From assembly GCA_903960515.1 (NCBI GenBank), contig CAJCBL010000065.1, positions 1 through 64,000 of the forward strand: 64,000 bases of DNA, given 5' to 3'. The DNA comes from an uncultured Verrucomicrobiota bacterium. GTDB lineage: Bacteria; Verrucomicrobiota; Verrucomicrobiia; Opitutales; Opitutaceae. Every line of letters starts with the position of its first letter. Positions within the stretch are counted from its first letter, which is position 1. The notes below the pieces were generated by a model. That model was not told the DNA's origin. It ran no database searches and was given only the letters and a program-made list of their open reading frames with translations. This document shows, one piece after another, positions 27,274-35,027 of this stretch. A program made the position numbers and the translations under genes.

Positions 27274-27458
27274 GGTTTCTCTAACCGCCGATCCAACTCA
27301 TCTAAACTGATGCGCTTAGCCTTGCCCGCCCGGAGCTCAGCCCAACGGGAATCGAGCAGCTTCTTCTGCTTGGCAGGTACTGTTGCGGAATCGCTGACTC
27401 CCGCCTGCCAGAGTTCATCCGCAAGAGCGAGTTTTTGGCGGACCGCAGCATCATCAAC
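27270..27458 (-). pseudogene. Addiction-module antitoxin remnant
   Basis: On the minus strand, the frame from 27458 reads VRQKLALADELWQAGVSDS, then KQKKLLDSRWAELRAGKA and ISLDELDRRLEKP before the TGA. This is the pattern of the small helical addiction-module component family (VDELW..., L-x-x-R, W-E-E-L-x-x-R-L). A stop (TGA) precedes the valine at 27456-27458, so the first 10-15 residues and the start codon are missing. With the toxin fragment it forms a dead toxin-antitoxin pair. Confidence 0.6.
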
Positions 27459-27676
27459 TCAGGATAGCTGTTGAGCGTCATGCCGGCAGCGTGGGAATGG
27501 GCGGAGTGGCGTCAATCGGCGGCTTGGATTGGAAATACAAGGCAATCTCGCCCGAAATCGCTGAGCACATCGGATGGTGGAGCGCCGTGGAGAGCTTTGC
27601 TTTAGGCGGTTGATGTGGATACTAAAACGCTTCGCGCTTCAGCTACGGGGGCTGCCATCGCATCTCCTCGCCGCTA

Positions 27677-30034
27677 CTACTTTTCGGCCAGCTCGGCCAG
27701 TTTCTCCCGCAGGTGCGTGCGGCGGTCGCGGCTCTCGTTGTTGCGCACGGCCATGCCCCAGGCTGCGGGTTCGCCCACTATAAACACCCGCTTCTTGCCG
27801 CGGGTGATCGCGGTGTAGAGGAGGTTGCGCTGGAGCATCATGAAGTGGCCTTTCAGCAACGGCACGATCACCACAGGGTATTCGCTGCCTTGGCTCTTGT
27901 GGATACTGCACGCATAGGCCAGGGCCACATCGCCCAGGTCCCCGCGGTCGAGGATCTGCTTGGTGCCGTCGAAGTCGGCCTCAAGCGTGCCGTCCTCGGG
28001 GTCCACCGATGTGACGACGGCAATGTCGCCGTTGAAGATGCCCTTGTCGTAGTTGTTGCGCAGTTGGATGATCTTGTCGCCGGCGCGCAGTTCACCTGCC
28101 GGCGAGCGCAGGGGGTGGCCGTTCGGATTGAGGGCCTGCTGGAGGGCGCGGTTGAGGTTGCCCACGCCGGCCACTCCCTTGTGCATGGGGGCGAGTACTT
28201 GCACATCGGCGACCGGGTCGAAGTGTCGCAGCCTCTGCGGAATGGTCTTGGTGCAGAGTTCAATGACGCGTGCGACGCATTCCTCGGCAGAGCCGGCGGG
28301 GACAAAGAGGAGGTCGTGGTCGAGCGGGTGCGCGGCGAGATCGGCAATGGCCGGGGGCAGGGCGGCGTCGCCATGGTTTACGGCGTGGGCTGTAACCACG
28401 ATCTGGCTAAGCTGTTGCTGGCGGTAGATCACGCCCAGCCGGGTGACCGGGGCCAGACCGCTGCCGATGAGGTCCTTCAAGACATTGCCGGCACCCACGG
28501 AGGGAAGTTGGTCGACATCGCCCACGAGCAGTACATGGGCGCTGGAGGGCACAGCCTGCAGGAGCGCGGCGGCCAGGCGGGTGTCGAGCATCGAGGCCTC
28601 GTCGACTACGAGGAAGTCGGTGGGTAGGGGCGAGGCGGAGTCGTGCAGGAAACCGCTCTTGGCCGGATCGTATTTGAGTAGGCGGTGGATGGTCTGGGCG
28701 AAGCCGCCGGTGGTCTCGGCGATACGCTTGGCGGCGCGGCCGGTGGGCGCGGCCAGGTGTACGCGGCATTTCTTGGCCTTGAGGATGCCTACGAGGGCTC
28801 GAAGCGTCGCCGTCTTACCGGTACCCGGGCCGCCGGTGAGGATGGAGACCTTCGATGTGAGGGCGGCGCGCAGGGCGGCGGTCTGGAGTTCTCCGAACTG
28901 AAGCTTGGACTGCTCCTGTGCCCAGGCGATGGCGGCATCGACCTTGATCGGTGGCAGACAGGAGCCGGCTCGGGTCACCCGCACAACGGCGGTGGCTATC
29001 TTCTCCTCGGCGCGGTGATAGAGTGGTAGTTGTACGGCGGTGGCCAGCTGGCCGGTCTCGCCGTGGCGAACGAGGGCGCGCTGCTCAACCAGGGCGGTGA
29101 TACGTGCGGCCAGAAGGCTGGGGTCGGTCTGGAGGAGCTCGGCGGCGTAGGCGCGCAGGTCGTTCTCGCCGTAGGCGCTGTGGCCCTCCTCGGCAAGCTC
29201 GGCCAGTGCGAAGAGGATACCGGCGTCGAGGCGCGGCGGGGCGTCGTTGGCGAAGCCTAGGTTGATGGCGATTTTGTCGGCGGTTTTGAAACCGATGCCG
29301 TCGACCTCGCGGGCCACACGGTAGGGCTCGGCCATGAGGATCGGTTTGGCCTGCGGGCCGTACCGACCGATCAATTTCACGCATTGCGAGGGCGTTACTC
29401 CATAGGTCTGCAGGAAGATGAGGATCTCGCGCAGGGCGCGCTGGTCCTCCCAGGACTTCTTGATGGCGGCTGCGCGCGAGGGGCCGATCCCCTCGACCTC
29501 GCGCAAGCGGCCCGACTCCTCGCTGATCACGCGCAGGGTGTCGGCGCCAAAGCGGGCCACGATCTTGTTGGCGTAGGTCTTGCCGATGCCGGGAACCAGA
29601 CCACTGCCCAGGTACTTGCGGATACCATAGACTCCGGCGGGCAACTCGGAGCGCCAGCCCAGGATCTTGAACTGGGCACCGTGCTGGGGATGGTGGATCC
29701 ATTCGCCATCGAGGGCGAGAGTCTCACCGCACTGCACACCGGGCAGTGTCCCCACAACGGTGACGAGGGCGGGGTCGGCCGCGGGCTTGGCCGGGCGGGT
29801 TGTTGCAGCACCGCCATGAGCCGACGGGCGGTCAGCGCCCTTGGACGGGGAACCTCGGGGAGCTGCGGAGGTGGAAGGGGCGGGTGGGGCCTTCGCAGGT
29901 TTCGCTGCGGGCTGTGGCGGCTCGGTGCACTCGGGGCGCAGTTCGGCGATGGTGTAGTGGTTCTCCTCGTTGAGGAAGATGATGCGCTCGAGCACACCGC
30001 GCAGGGAGCTGGAAGGGTTTGCCGGACCGGACAC
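27677..30034 (-). CDS. recD2: RecD2-type SF1B helicase
   Basis: 785 aa. An N-terminal OB-like part (TVVGTLPGVQCGETL) is followed by helix-hairpin-helix repeats (GIGPSRAAAIKKSW, GIGFKTADKIA), then the helicase core: Walker A GGPGTGKT at 401-408, VVDEASMLD (motif II), GDVDQLPSVGAGNVLKDL (motif III) and the C-terminal AYACSIHKSQGSEYPVVIVP and TAITRGKKRV motifs. RecD2 is a 5'-3' DNA helicase acting without RecBC. Odd: residues 38-88 are an Ala/Pro/Lys low-complexity insertion splitting the OB domain. The start is GTG at 30032-30034. Confidence 0.93.
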   Translation of the reverse strand: MSGPANPSSSLRGVLERIIFLNEENHYTIAELRPECTEPPQPAAKPAKAPPAPSTSAAPRGSPSKGADRPSAHGGAATTRPAKPAADPALVTVVGTLPGVQCGETLALDGEWIHHPQHGAQFKILGWRSELPAGVYGIRKYLGSGLVPGIGKTYANKIVARFGADTLRVISEESGRLREVEGIGPSRAAAIKKSWEDQRALREILIFLQTYGVTPSQCVKLIGRYGPQAKPILMAEPYRVAREVDGIGFKTADKIAINLGFANDAPPRLDAGILFALAELAEEGHSAYGENDLRAYAAELLQTDPSLLAARITALVEQRALVRHGETGQLATAVQLPLYHRAEEKIATAVVRVTRAGSCLPPIKVDAAIAWAQEQSKLQFGELQTAALRAALTSKVSILTGGPGTGKTATLRALVGILKAKKCRVHLAAPTGRAAKRIAETTGGFAQTIHRLLKYDPAKSGFLHDSASPLPTDFLVVDEASMLDTRLAAALLQAVPSSAHVLLVGDVDQLPSVGAGNVLKDLIGSGLAPVTRLGVIYRQQQLSQIVVTAHAVNHGDAALPPAIADLAAHPLDHDLLFVPAGSAEECVARVIELCTKTIPQRLRHFDPVADVQVLAPMHKGVAGVGNLNRALQQALNPNGHPLRSPAGELRAGDKIIQLRNNYDKGIFNGDIAVVTSVDPEDGTLEADFDGTKQILDRGDLGDVALAYACSIHKSQGSEYPVVIVPLLKGHFMMLQRNLLYTAITRGKKRVFIVGEPAAWGMAVRNNESRDRRTHLREKLAELAEK

Positions 30035-30156
30035 AGGATGGTGGATGCCTAAAGCGGGGCGCGGAGTCCAGAGCCGACCAAGTGTGTGCAGGATGAATCC
30101 GAAGTGGAGCTGCGGGCGGAGACTACTGGCGCTTGGCGCGGGGCACCATTGCCTGG

Positions 30157-30924
30157 TTACTCTTGGAGCTTCTTCAATCCTGCTGCGGCTTCCGTGGAAG
30201 AGGGATCGAGCAGCAGCGCCTTCTCGTACGCGGATTTTGCAGCCACGCGGTCGCCCTTGCGTGCGAGTACCTGGCCCAGGCGAACCTGAGGTTCGGGGGC
30301 TTCGGGGCGCAGAACGGCGGCGGCGCGCAAGGCGGCCTCGGCCTCCGCCCAGTTCTTGGCTCGGGTGTGGATGGCGCCTGTAGTAAGTGCGCCGTCGAAC
30401 GGATTGCGCCGCCCGAGCTTGAGAGCTTCGATGAGGGCCTTGTCCCGGCCTCCGCCGGCGATGGCCGGGGCCTTTTCATAGAACTCGATGAGCCCGTGGC
30501 GGTATTCGAGTTCGTCGGGTGCGAGCTCGACGGCGCGCTCAAGGGCGCTGCGGCATTTTATAGCGAGCCCCAACTGCTGGAATATCCCGGCCTTGCCTAC
30601 GAGCTTCCCGTAGGCCTCGCCAAGGTCGGCCCAATAGAGGGCGTTGGTAGGGGAGATTTGGGTGCAGCGCTCGTAGCGCTCGGCTGCGGTCTTCCAGTCC
30701 CCTCGGCGTATGGCAAGGCGGCCGAGGTGATAGACCGCCTCATGGTTGGCCGGATCTGCGGTGAGGAGTCGATCGAAGGCGGCCTGGGCGTCGGAGTCGC
30801 GACGGGCGGTGTAGAGTTCGCGCGCCTCGGCCAGGGTGGGCGCAGCAGTGGGTTGTGAGGGCAGGGCGCCAACTGAAGGGGACAGCGCGAGGAGGGCGGC
30901 GAACAACAGGCTATGGCGGCGCAT
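30157..30924 (-). CDS. Exported TPR protein
   Basis: 255 aa with a signal peptide (MRRHSLLFAALLALS, cleavage near VGALP). The mature part holds about five tetratricopeptide repeats, with the typical W/L-G-Y-A-F-A-P pattern (AVYHLGRLAIRRGDWKTA, EPQVRLGQVLARKGDR). It is a periplasmic or outer-membrane adaptor; partner unknown. ATG 30922-30924 is chosen so that the signal peptide starts properly; the frame is open to 30963. It lies 122 bases upstream of recD2 on the same strand, without obvious functional link. Confidence 0.8.
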   Translation of the reverse strand: MRRHSLLFAALLALSPSVGALPSQPTAAPTLAEARELYTARRDSDAQAAFDRLLTADPANHEAVYHLGRLAIRRGDWKTAAERYERCTQISPTNALYWADLGEAYGKLVGKAGIFQQLGLAIKCRSALERAVELAPDELEYRHGLIEFYEKAPAIAGGGRDKALIEALKLGRRNPFDGALTTGAIHTRAKNWAEAEAALRAAAVLRPEAPEPQVRLGQVLARKGDRVAAKSAYEKALLLDPSSTEAAAGLKKLQE

Positions 30925-31088
30925 TGCCGATGAGAGCCGAAGGCGGGCGGGGGTTGAAAGCACGAAACCGTTGGGCGGCTCCGCGGCCGGACAGGTGGTT
31001 GGCTGGGGACATCGAATGGTGGGGATGTGCTTTCGAGGTGCCCAAAAATCGTTTGCAGGAGAGCGGGCGAGCCCGATGCTAACGCTAA

Positions 31089-31739
31089 ATGTTCACGGGC
31101 ATCGTAGAAGAAACCGGGCGCCTAGTCGCCTTCGAGCACAAGGCCGCCGCCTGGCGACTGGTGGTTGCGGCGTCCTTGGTTACTCAGGGCACGGTGGTCG
31201 GCGACAGCATAGCTGTGAACGGCTGTTGCCTTACCGTCGTCGCCTGTAGTGCGGATTCGCTTAGCTTCGACCTCCTTGAGGAGACGGTGCGCTTGACCAA
31301 CATTTCGCAGGTGGTCGTGGGCGGCGCTGTGAACCTGGAGCGCAGCATGCGCCCCGACGGCAAGATGGGCGGGCACTTCGTGACCGGCCACATCGACTGC
31401 CCGGGCGAGATCGGCGTGCTCGAGCCGCGCGGGGCCGACCGCTACCTGCGCGTGCAGTATCCGGCGCAGTACCGCAGGCTGCTCGTGCCCAAGGGCAGCA
31501 TAGCCATCGACGGGGTGTCGCTCACGGTGGTGGAGGTGCATGACGACTGGTTCTCCATCTGGCTGATACCCCACACCATGGAGGCGACCAACCTTGGAGG
31601 GCGCCGCGCCGGCGAGCGGGTGAATCTGGAATTCGACATGCTGGCCAAATACATCGAGCGGCAGCTGGCGCTGCGCGAGGAGGCCGCACGCAACCCTCAT
31701 GCTGCGGGCGCCCCGGTGCGGCCGGTCTGGCAGAGCTGA
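31089..31739 (+). CDS. ribE: Riboflavin synthase
   Basis: 216 aa, two tandem lumazine-binding repeats: [10 protein letters not shown]...[14 protein letters not shown] in the first and [14 protein letters not shown]...[14 protein letters not shown] in the second. It dismutates 6,7-dimethyl-8-ribityllumazine to riboflavin. The C-terminal tail (after about 195) is extended. It is the first gene of a unit with udg, opgG and opgH, with three bases to the next start. No FMN riboswitch is visible in the 125 bases upstream, and no clear Shine-Dalgarno sequence. Confidence 0.96.
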   Translation: MFTGIVEETGRLVAFEHKAAAWRLVVAASLVTQGTVVGDSIAVNGCCLTVVACSADSLSFDLLEETVRLTNISQVVVGGAVNLERSMRPDGKMGGHFVTGHIDCPGEIGVLEPRGADRYLRVQYPAQYRRLLVPKGSIAIDGVSLTVVEVHDDWFSIWLIPHTMEATNLGGRRAGERVNLEFDMLAKYIERQLALREEAARNPHAAGAPVRPVWQS

Positions 31740-31742
31740 ACC

Positions 31743-32846
31743 ATGGCCCTGCGCGAACAACTGCTGGCGGTGGCCGACGAGTTGCGCCGGCGCAAGACTG
31801 CCGGCGAGAAGACTGTTTCCATCAGCGAGGAGGCGCTGGTGGCTCTGCGTGCGGTGGTGGCGCGCCAGGCCCAGGGGCCGGCCCCGATGAGCGCGCCGGC
31901 GGCAGCGCCCGCCGCGGTGATTCCTTTCCCAACACCGACCAGCCCCGCCGCTCCGCGCACTGCGGTGGCCGCCCCGCCGGTGGCCGCCCGCCCCGCCCCC
32001 GCCGCCCCTGAGGCGCGGGCGCAGCCCGCCCCGCAAGCTCCGGCTCGTGGTGACAGCGCCTCAGCTCCCTCCCGGCCCGCGGAGGACCACGGGGCGCCGG
32101 CCCCGTCGATGTTTGCCGAGCCCAGTGTGAAGCCGGCCCTCAAGATGGCCTCGGGGCACAGCGGCGCGGCGATCCCGCCGCCCCCCGCCTTCACCCTGCC
32201 GGCTGGCGACAAGACGGTGCGCTGGGCTTGGTTGAGCGACTTTGTATTGAACCACCCCGTATGCCAGGCGCATGTGCGGCCGGGCAAGAAGTGTGTGCTG
32301 GGTTCGGGGTCGCTCGACGCCAAGATCTTTTTCTGCGCGGACGCCCCGGGTGCAGACGAGGAGGCGGTGGGCGAGCCTTGCCAGGGCGACGCCGGGCAGT
32401 TGCTCACCCGCATGATCAAGGCGATGGGCGTGGAGCGCGCGCAGGTTTACATCGGCAGCATCATGAACTGGAGACCCGAGATGCCCACGCCTGCCGGGGT
32501 GGAGCAGTTGGGCAACCGCCCTCCCTCGGCCGAGGAGTTGGCGTTCTGCCTGCCCTTCCTTCGGGCGCAACTGGAGATCGTGCAGCCCGAGGTGGTGGTG
32601 GCGCTGGGCGCCACGGCGGCTGCGGGCCTGCTCGGTGCTGGAAGCTTCAAGACGCTGGGGGAGGTTCGCGGGAGCTGGCAGACCTTTGCCGGGCGTCCGG
32701 TGATGGTCACCTATCATCCGTCCTACCTTTTGCGCAACAACTCCACCCGCGCCAAGCGCACTGTGTGGGAGGACCTGCTCCAGGTGATGGAGCGGGCGCA
32801 GTTCCCCATCAGCGACAAGCAACGCAATTTCTTCCTCGAACGATGA
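31743..32846 (+). CDS. Family 4-like uracil-DNA glycosylase with long linker
   Basis: 367 aa. Residues 45-150 are Ala/Pro-rich, after a short helical head. The glycosylase domain starts about 160: ADAPGADEE at 199-207 (motif A), GDAGQLLTRMI, LGNRPPSAEE, ALGATAAAGLLG and the catalytic TYHPSYLLRN (His 325). Family-4 enzymes carry a 4Fe-4S cluster held by CxxC, KC-RPP and a later Cys. Here the first two Cys are spaced as C174-x9-C184, the KC is MN (241-242), and only C269 matches, so the cluster is doubtful. It removes uracil from DNA. The stop overlaps the opgG start. Confidence 0.82.
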   Translation: MALREQLLAVADELRRRKTAGEKTVSISEEALVALRAVVARQAQGPAPMSAPAAAPAAVIPFPTPTSPAAPRTAVAAPPVAARPAPAAPEARAQPAPQAPARGDSASAPSRPAEDHGAPAPSMFAEPSVKPALKMASGHSGAAIPPPPAFTLPAGDKTVRWAWLSDFVLNHPVCQAHVRPGKKCVLGSGSLDAKIFFCADAPGADEEAVGEPCQGDAGQLLTRMIKAMGVERAQVYIGSIMNWRPEMPTPAGVEQLGNRPPSAEELAFCLPFLRAQLEIVQPEVVVALGATAAAGLLGAGSFKTLGEVRGSWQTFAGRPVMVTYHPSYLLRNNSTRAKRTVWEDLLQVMERAQFPISDKQRNFFLER

Positions 32847-34405
32847 CCCCCTGCGACACCTCCGTCCCCGCTCTGATGCGCCCCGGCCTCCGGCTAGGCG
32901 CGGCCCTGATGCTGGCCGCCGCCGGCCTGCTGCTGGCCCCCTTGGGCGCCCGGGCCGGGGCCGATTTCGGCTTCGATTACCAGGAACTGCAATACAAGGC
33001 GAAGACCCTCGCGGCTTCGCCCTTCGCCCCCCAGGAGTCCCGCGTGCCGGACTGGCTGTTGCCGCCGAAGATCAACTACGACCAGCACCGCGACATCCGC
33101 TTCCGCCCCGAGCGCGCGCTCTGGCGTGAGGAGGGGGTGCCCTTCCAGGTGCAGTTCTTCCATCCCGGCTGGCTCTTCCGCGAGACCGTGCAGATCCACG
33201 AGCTTGTCGACGGGAAGAAGGATGTGCCTGTGCCGTATAGCCGGCGCTTCTTCGACTACGGCAAGAACGACTTCGGCGACACCCCTGCCGAGATGGGCTA
33301 TGCCGGGTTGCGCCTCCACTACGCACTCAACCGCCCCGAGTATCTCGACGAGTTGGCGGTGTTCCTTGGGGCCAGCTATTTCCGCGCACTGGGCAAGGGC
33401 CAGTGCTATGGCCTCTCCGCGCGTGCCCTGGCTGTGGACACCGCAGCGCCCACCGGCGAGGAGTTTCCCGTATTCCGCGAGTTCTGGCTGCAGCGGCCCG
33501 CCGCCGACGCACGCGAGGTGGTGGTGTACGCGCTGGTGGACAGCAAGCGGGTGACCGGCGCCTACCGTTTCGCGATCACCCCCGGCAGCGACACGGTGGT
33601 GCGGGTGAAGGCCACGATCTACCTGCGCGAGGCGGTGGCCACCTTGGGGCTGGCACCATTCTCCAGCATGTTCTGGCATGGTGAGAATTCCGGCACTACC
33701 AACGGCGACTATCGCCCCGAGGTGCATGATTCCGACGGCCTGCTGGTGGCCCACAGCACAGGCGAATGGCTTTGGCGTCCGTTGGCCAACCCGAAGCATT
33801 TGCGCACATCGATGCTTTCCTCCGAGAACGTGCGCGGATTCGGCCTGCTCCAGCGCGACCGCGACTTCGACCATTACCAGGATCTGGAGGCCCACTACCA
33901 TCAGCGCCCGAGCGTGTGGGTGGAGCCGGTGGGCAACTGGGGCCGCGGCTCCATCGAGCTGGTGGAGATACCTACGCCCGACGAGACCTCCGACAACATC
34001 GTCGCCTTTTGGACACCGGAGAAGTGCCCGCCCGTGGGAGAGCCCTATGAGTTTGAGTACGACCTGCATTGGCTCACCGACCTCGGCCGCCGCCCGCCCG
34101 GCGGTTATGTGGTGGCCACACGGCAGTCCACTGTGATGGGCCGGCCCGACCTGCACCGCATGGTCGTGGATTTCGGCGGCCCGCCGGTGGTCAAGGCCCA
34201 GGATGGGGTGGAGGGCATCGTGAGCGTAGGCGCGGGGGCGACACTCGAGGGAGTGGTGGCCCAGCGCAACCCGATCAACAACACTTGGAGACTGGCCTTC
34301 GAGGTGAAGCCGGACGGCTCCGGACGGCCGGTGGAGATGCGGGCTTTCCTGCGCAAGGGCGACTCCGTGCTATCCGAAACTTGGAGCTATCTCTGGCAGC
34401 CTTGA
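32843..34405 (+). CDS. opgG: Periplasmic glucan biosynthesis protein OpgG
   Basis: 520 aa, signal peptide in the first 38 residues (hydrophobic 17-35, ending GARAG). The mature protein matches OpgG/MdoG along its length: FDYQELQYKAKTLAASPF, INYDQHRDIRFRPE, FQVQFFHPGWLF, GASYFRALGKGQCYGLSARALA, SSMFWHGENS and RPEVHDSDGLLV. OpgG shapes or branches the beta-1,2 glucans made by OpgH. Its ATG overlaps the glycosylase stop (ATGA), so expression is coupled. Confidence 0.95.
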   Translation: MTPCDTSVPALMRPGLRLGAALMLAAAGLLLAPLGARAGADFGFDYQELQYKAKTLAASPFAPQESRVPDWLLPPKINYDQHRDIRFRPERALWREEGVPFQVQFFHPGWLFRETVQIHELVDGKKDVPVPYSRRFFDYGKNDFGDTPAEMGYAGLRLHYALNRPEYLDELAVFLGASYFRALGKGQCYGLSARALAVDTAAPTGEEFPVFREFWLQRPAADAREVVVYALVDSKRVTGAYRFAITPGSDTVVRVKATIYLREAVATLGLAPFSSMFWHGENSGTTNGDYRPEVHDSDGLLVAHSTGEWLWRPLANPKHLRTSMLSSENVRGFGLLQRDRDFDHYQDLEAHYHQRPSVWVEPVGNWGRGSIELVEIPTPDETSDNIVAFWTPEKCPPVGEPYEFEYDLHWLTDLGRRPPGGYVVATRQSTVMGRPDLHRMVVDFGGPPVVKAQDGVEGIVSVGAGATLEGVVAQRNPINNTWRLAFEVKPDGSGRPVEMRAFLRKGDSVLSETWSYLWQP

Positions 34406-35025
34406 GCGACGAAGCCACAGCCTCTCATCCCTCCGGGCCGGCGGCCGAACTGCCGCGCCTGAGTGGTTTCCAGCCAAGGACCGGCACGCTGGACCAGTGG
34501 AACGCCGCCTATGTGCGCGTGGAAGACTACCTGCGCGCCCATCGTATCCACAACCGCCTCCACCAGAGCCGGGTGATCGAGCGCGTGCTGGAGTGCGCTG
34601 CGCTGCGCCACGAGGCCGATCCGCGCTTGGACCCGGTGACGGTCGCCTCCGAGGAGATCGCCCGGATCATGCAGGCGTGGTTCGCCTCGCACCTTGGCGA
34701 GGGCGCCCGCCCGCCTGAGCGGCTCGCTGCCCAGGCCCGGGTGGCGATGCTGCTCAGCGACCTTCCCTCGCGCTGGCCCTACGCCTTTCTAGACTTGGAG
34801 AACACTCCGCCCGAGGCTCACGTGGCCATGGAGAAGAGCGCGCTCCAGGCCGGGCCCGATATGGCGGTGTCCAACATGGTGCCACGCGATATCGACTTGG
34901 GCACTCTGCCCGAGGTGGCCGGAGACACCCTCGAGACCCTCGAACGTTGGCCGATCATCCGGCTGCTGGTGCTGTGGACGCTCTTCGCCGCAGTGATGGC
35001 GGCCCTGTTCTACCGCACCCGCTGA
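34402..35025 (+). CDS. Unknown protein between opgG and opgH
   Basis: 207 aa starting with TTG, which overlaps the opgG stop (TTGA). The protein is mostly helical and soluble, with one transmembrane segment at about 183-203 and a two- or three-residue periplasmic end, like a tail-anchored membrane protein. No family recognised. The stop is two bases from the opgH start, so all three genes are translationally tied. A role in glucan synthesis, for example linking OpgH to cytosolic factors, follows only from position. Confidence 0.72.
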   Translation: MSDEATASHPSGPAAELPRLSGFQPRTGTLDQWNAAYVRVEDYLRAHRIHNRLHQSRVIERVLECAALRHEADPRLDPVTVASEEIARIMQAWFASHLGEGARPPERLAAQARVAMLLSDLPSRWPYAFLDLENTPPEAHVAMEKSALQAGPDMAVSNMVPRDIDLGTLPEVAGDTLETLERWPIIRLLVLWTLFAAVMAALFYRTR

Positions 35026-35027
35026 CC

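Noticed and set aside
27262-27474. Plus-strand 70-aa frame in the toxin-antitoxin scar
   Set aside because: The opposite strand gives recognisable antitoxin and toxin sequence; the plus frame is its shadow.
30925-31088. FMN riboswitch upstream of ribE
   Set aside because: The spacer is short and lacks the conserved RFN-element segments.
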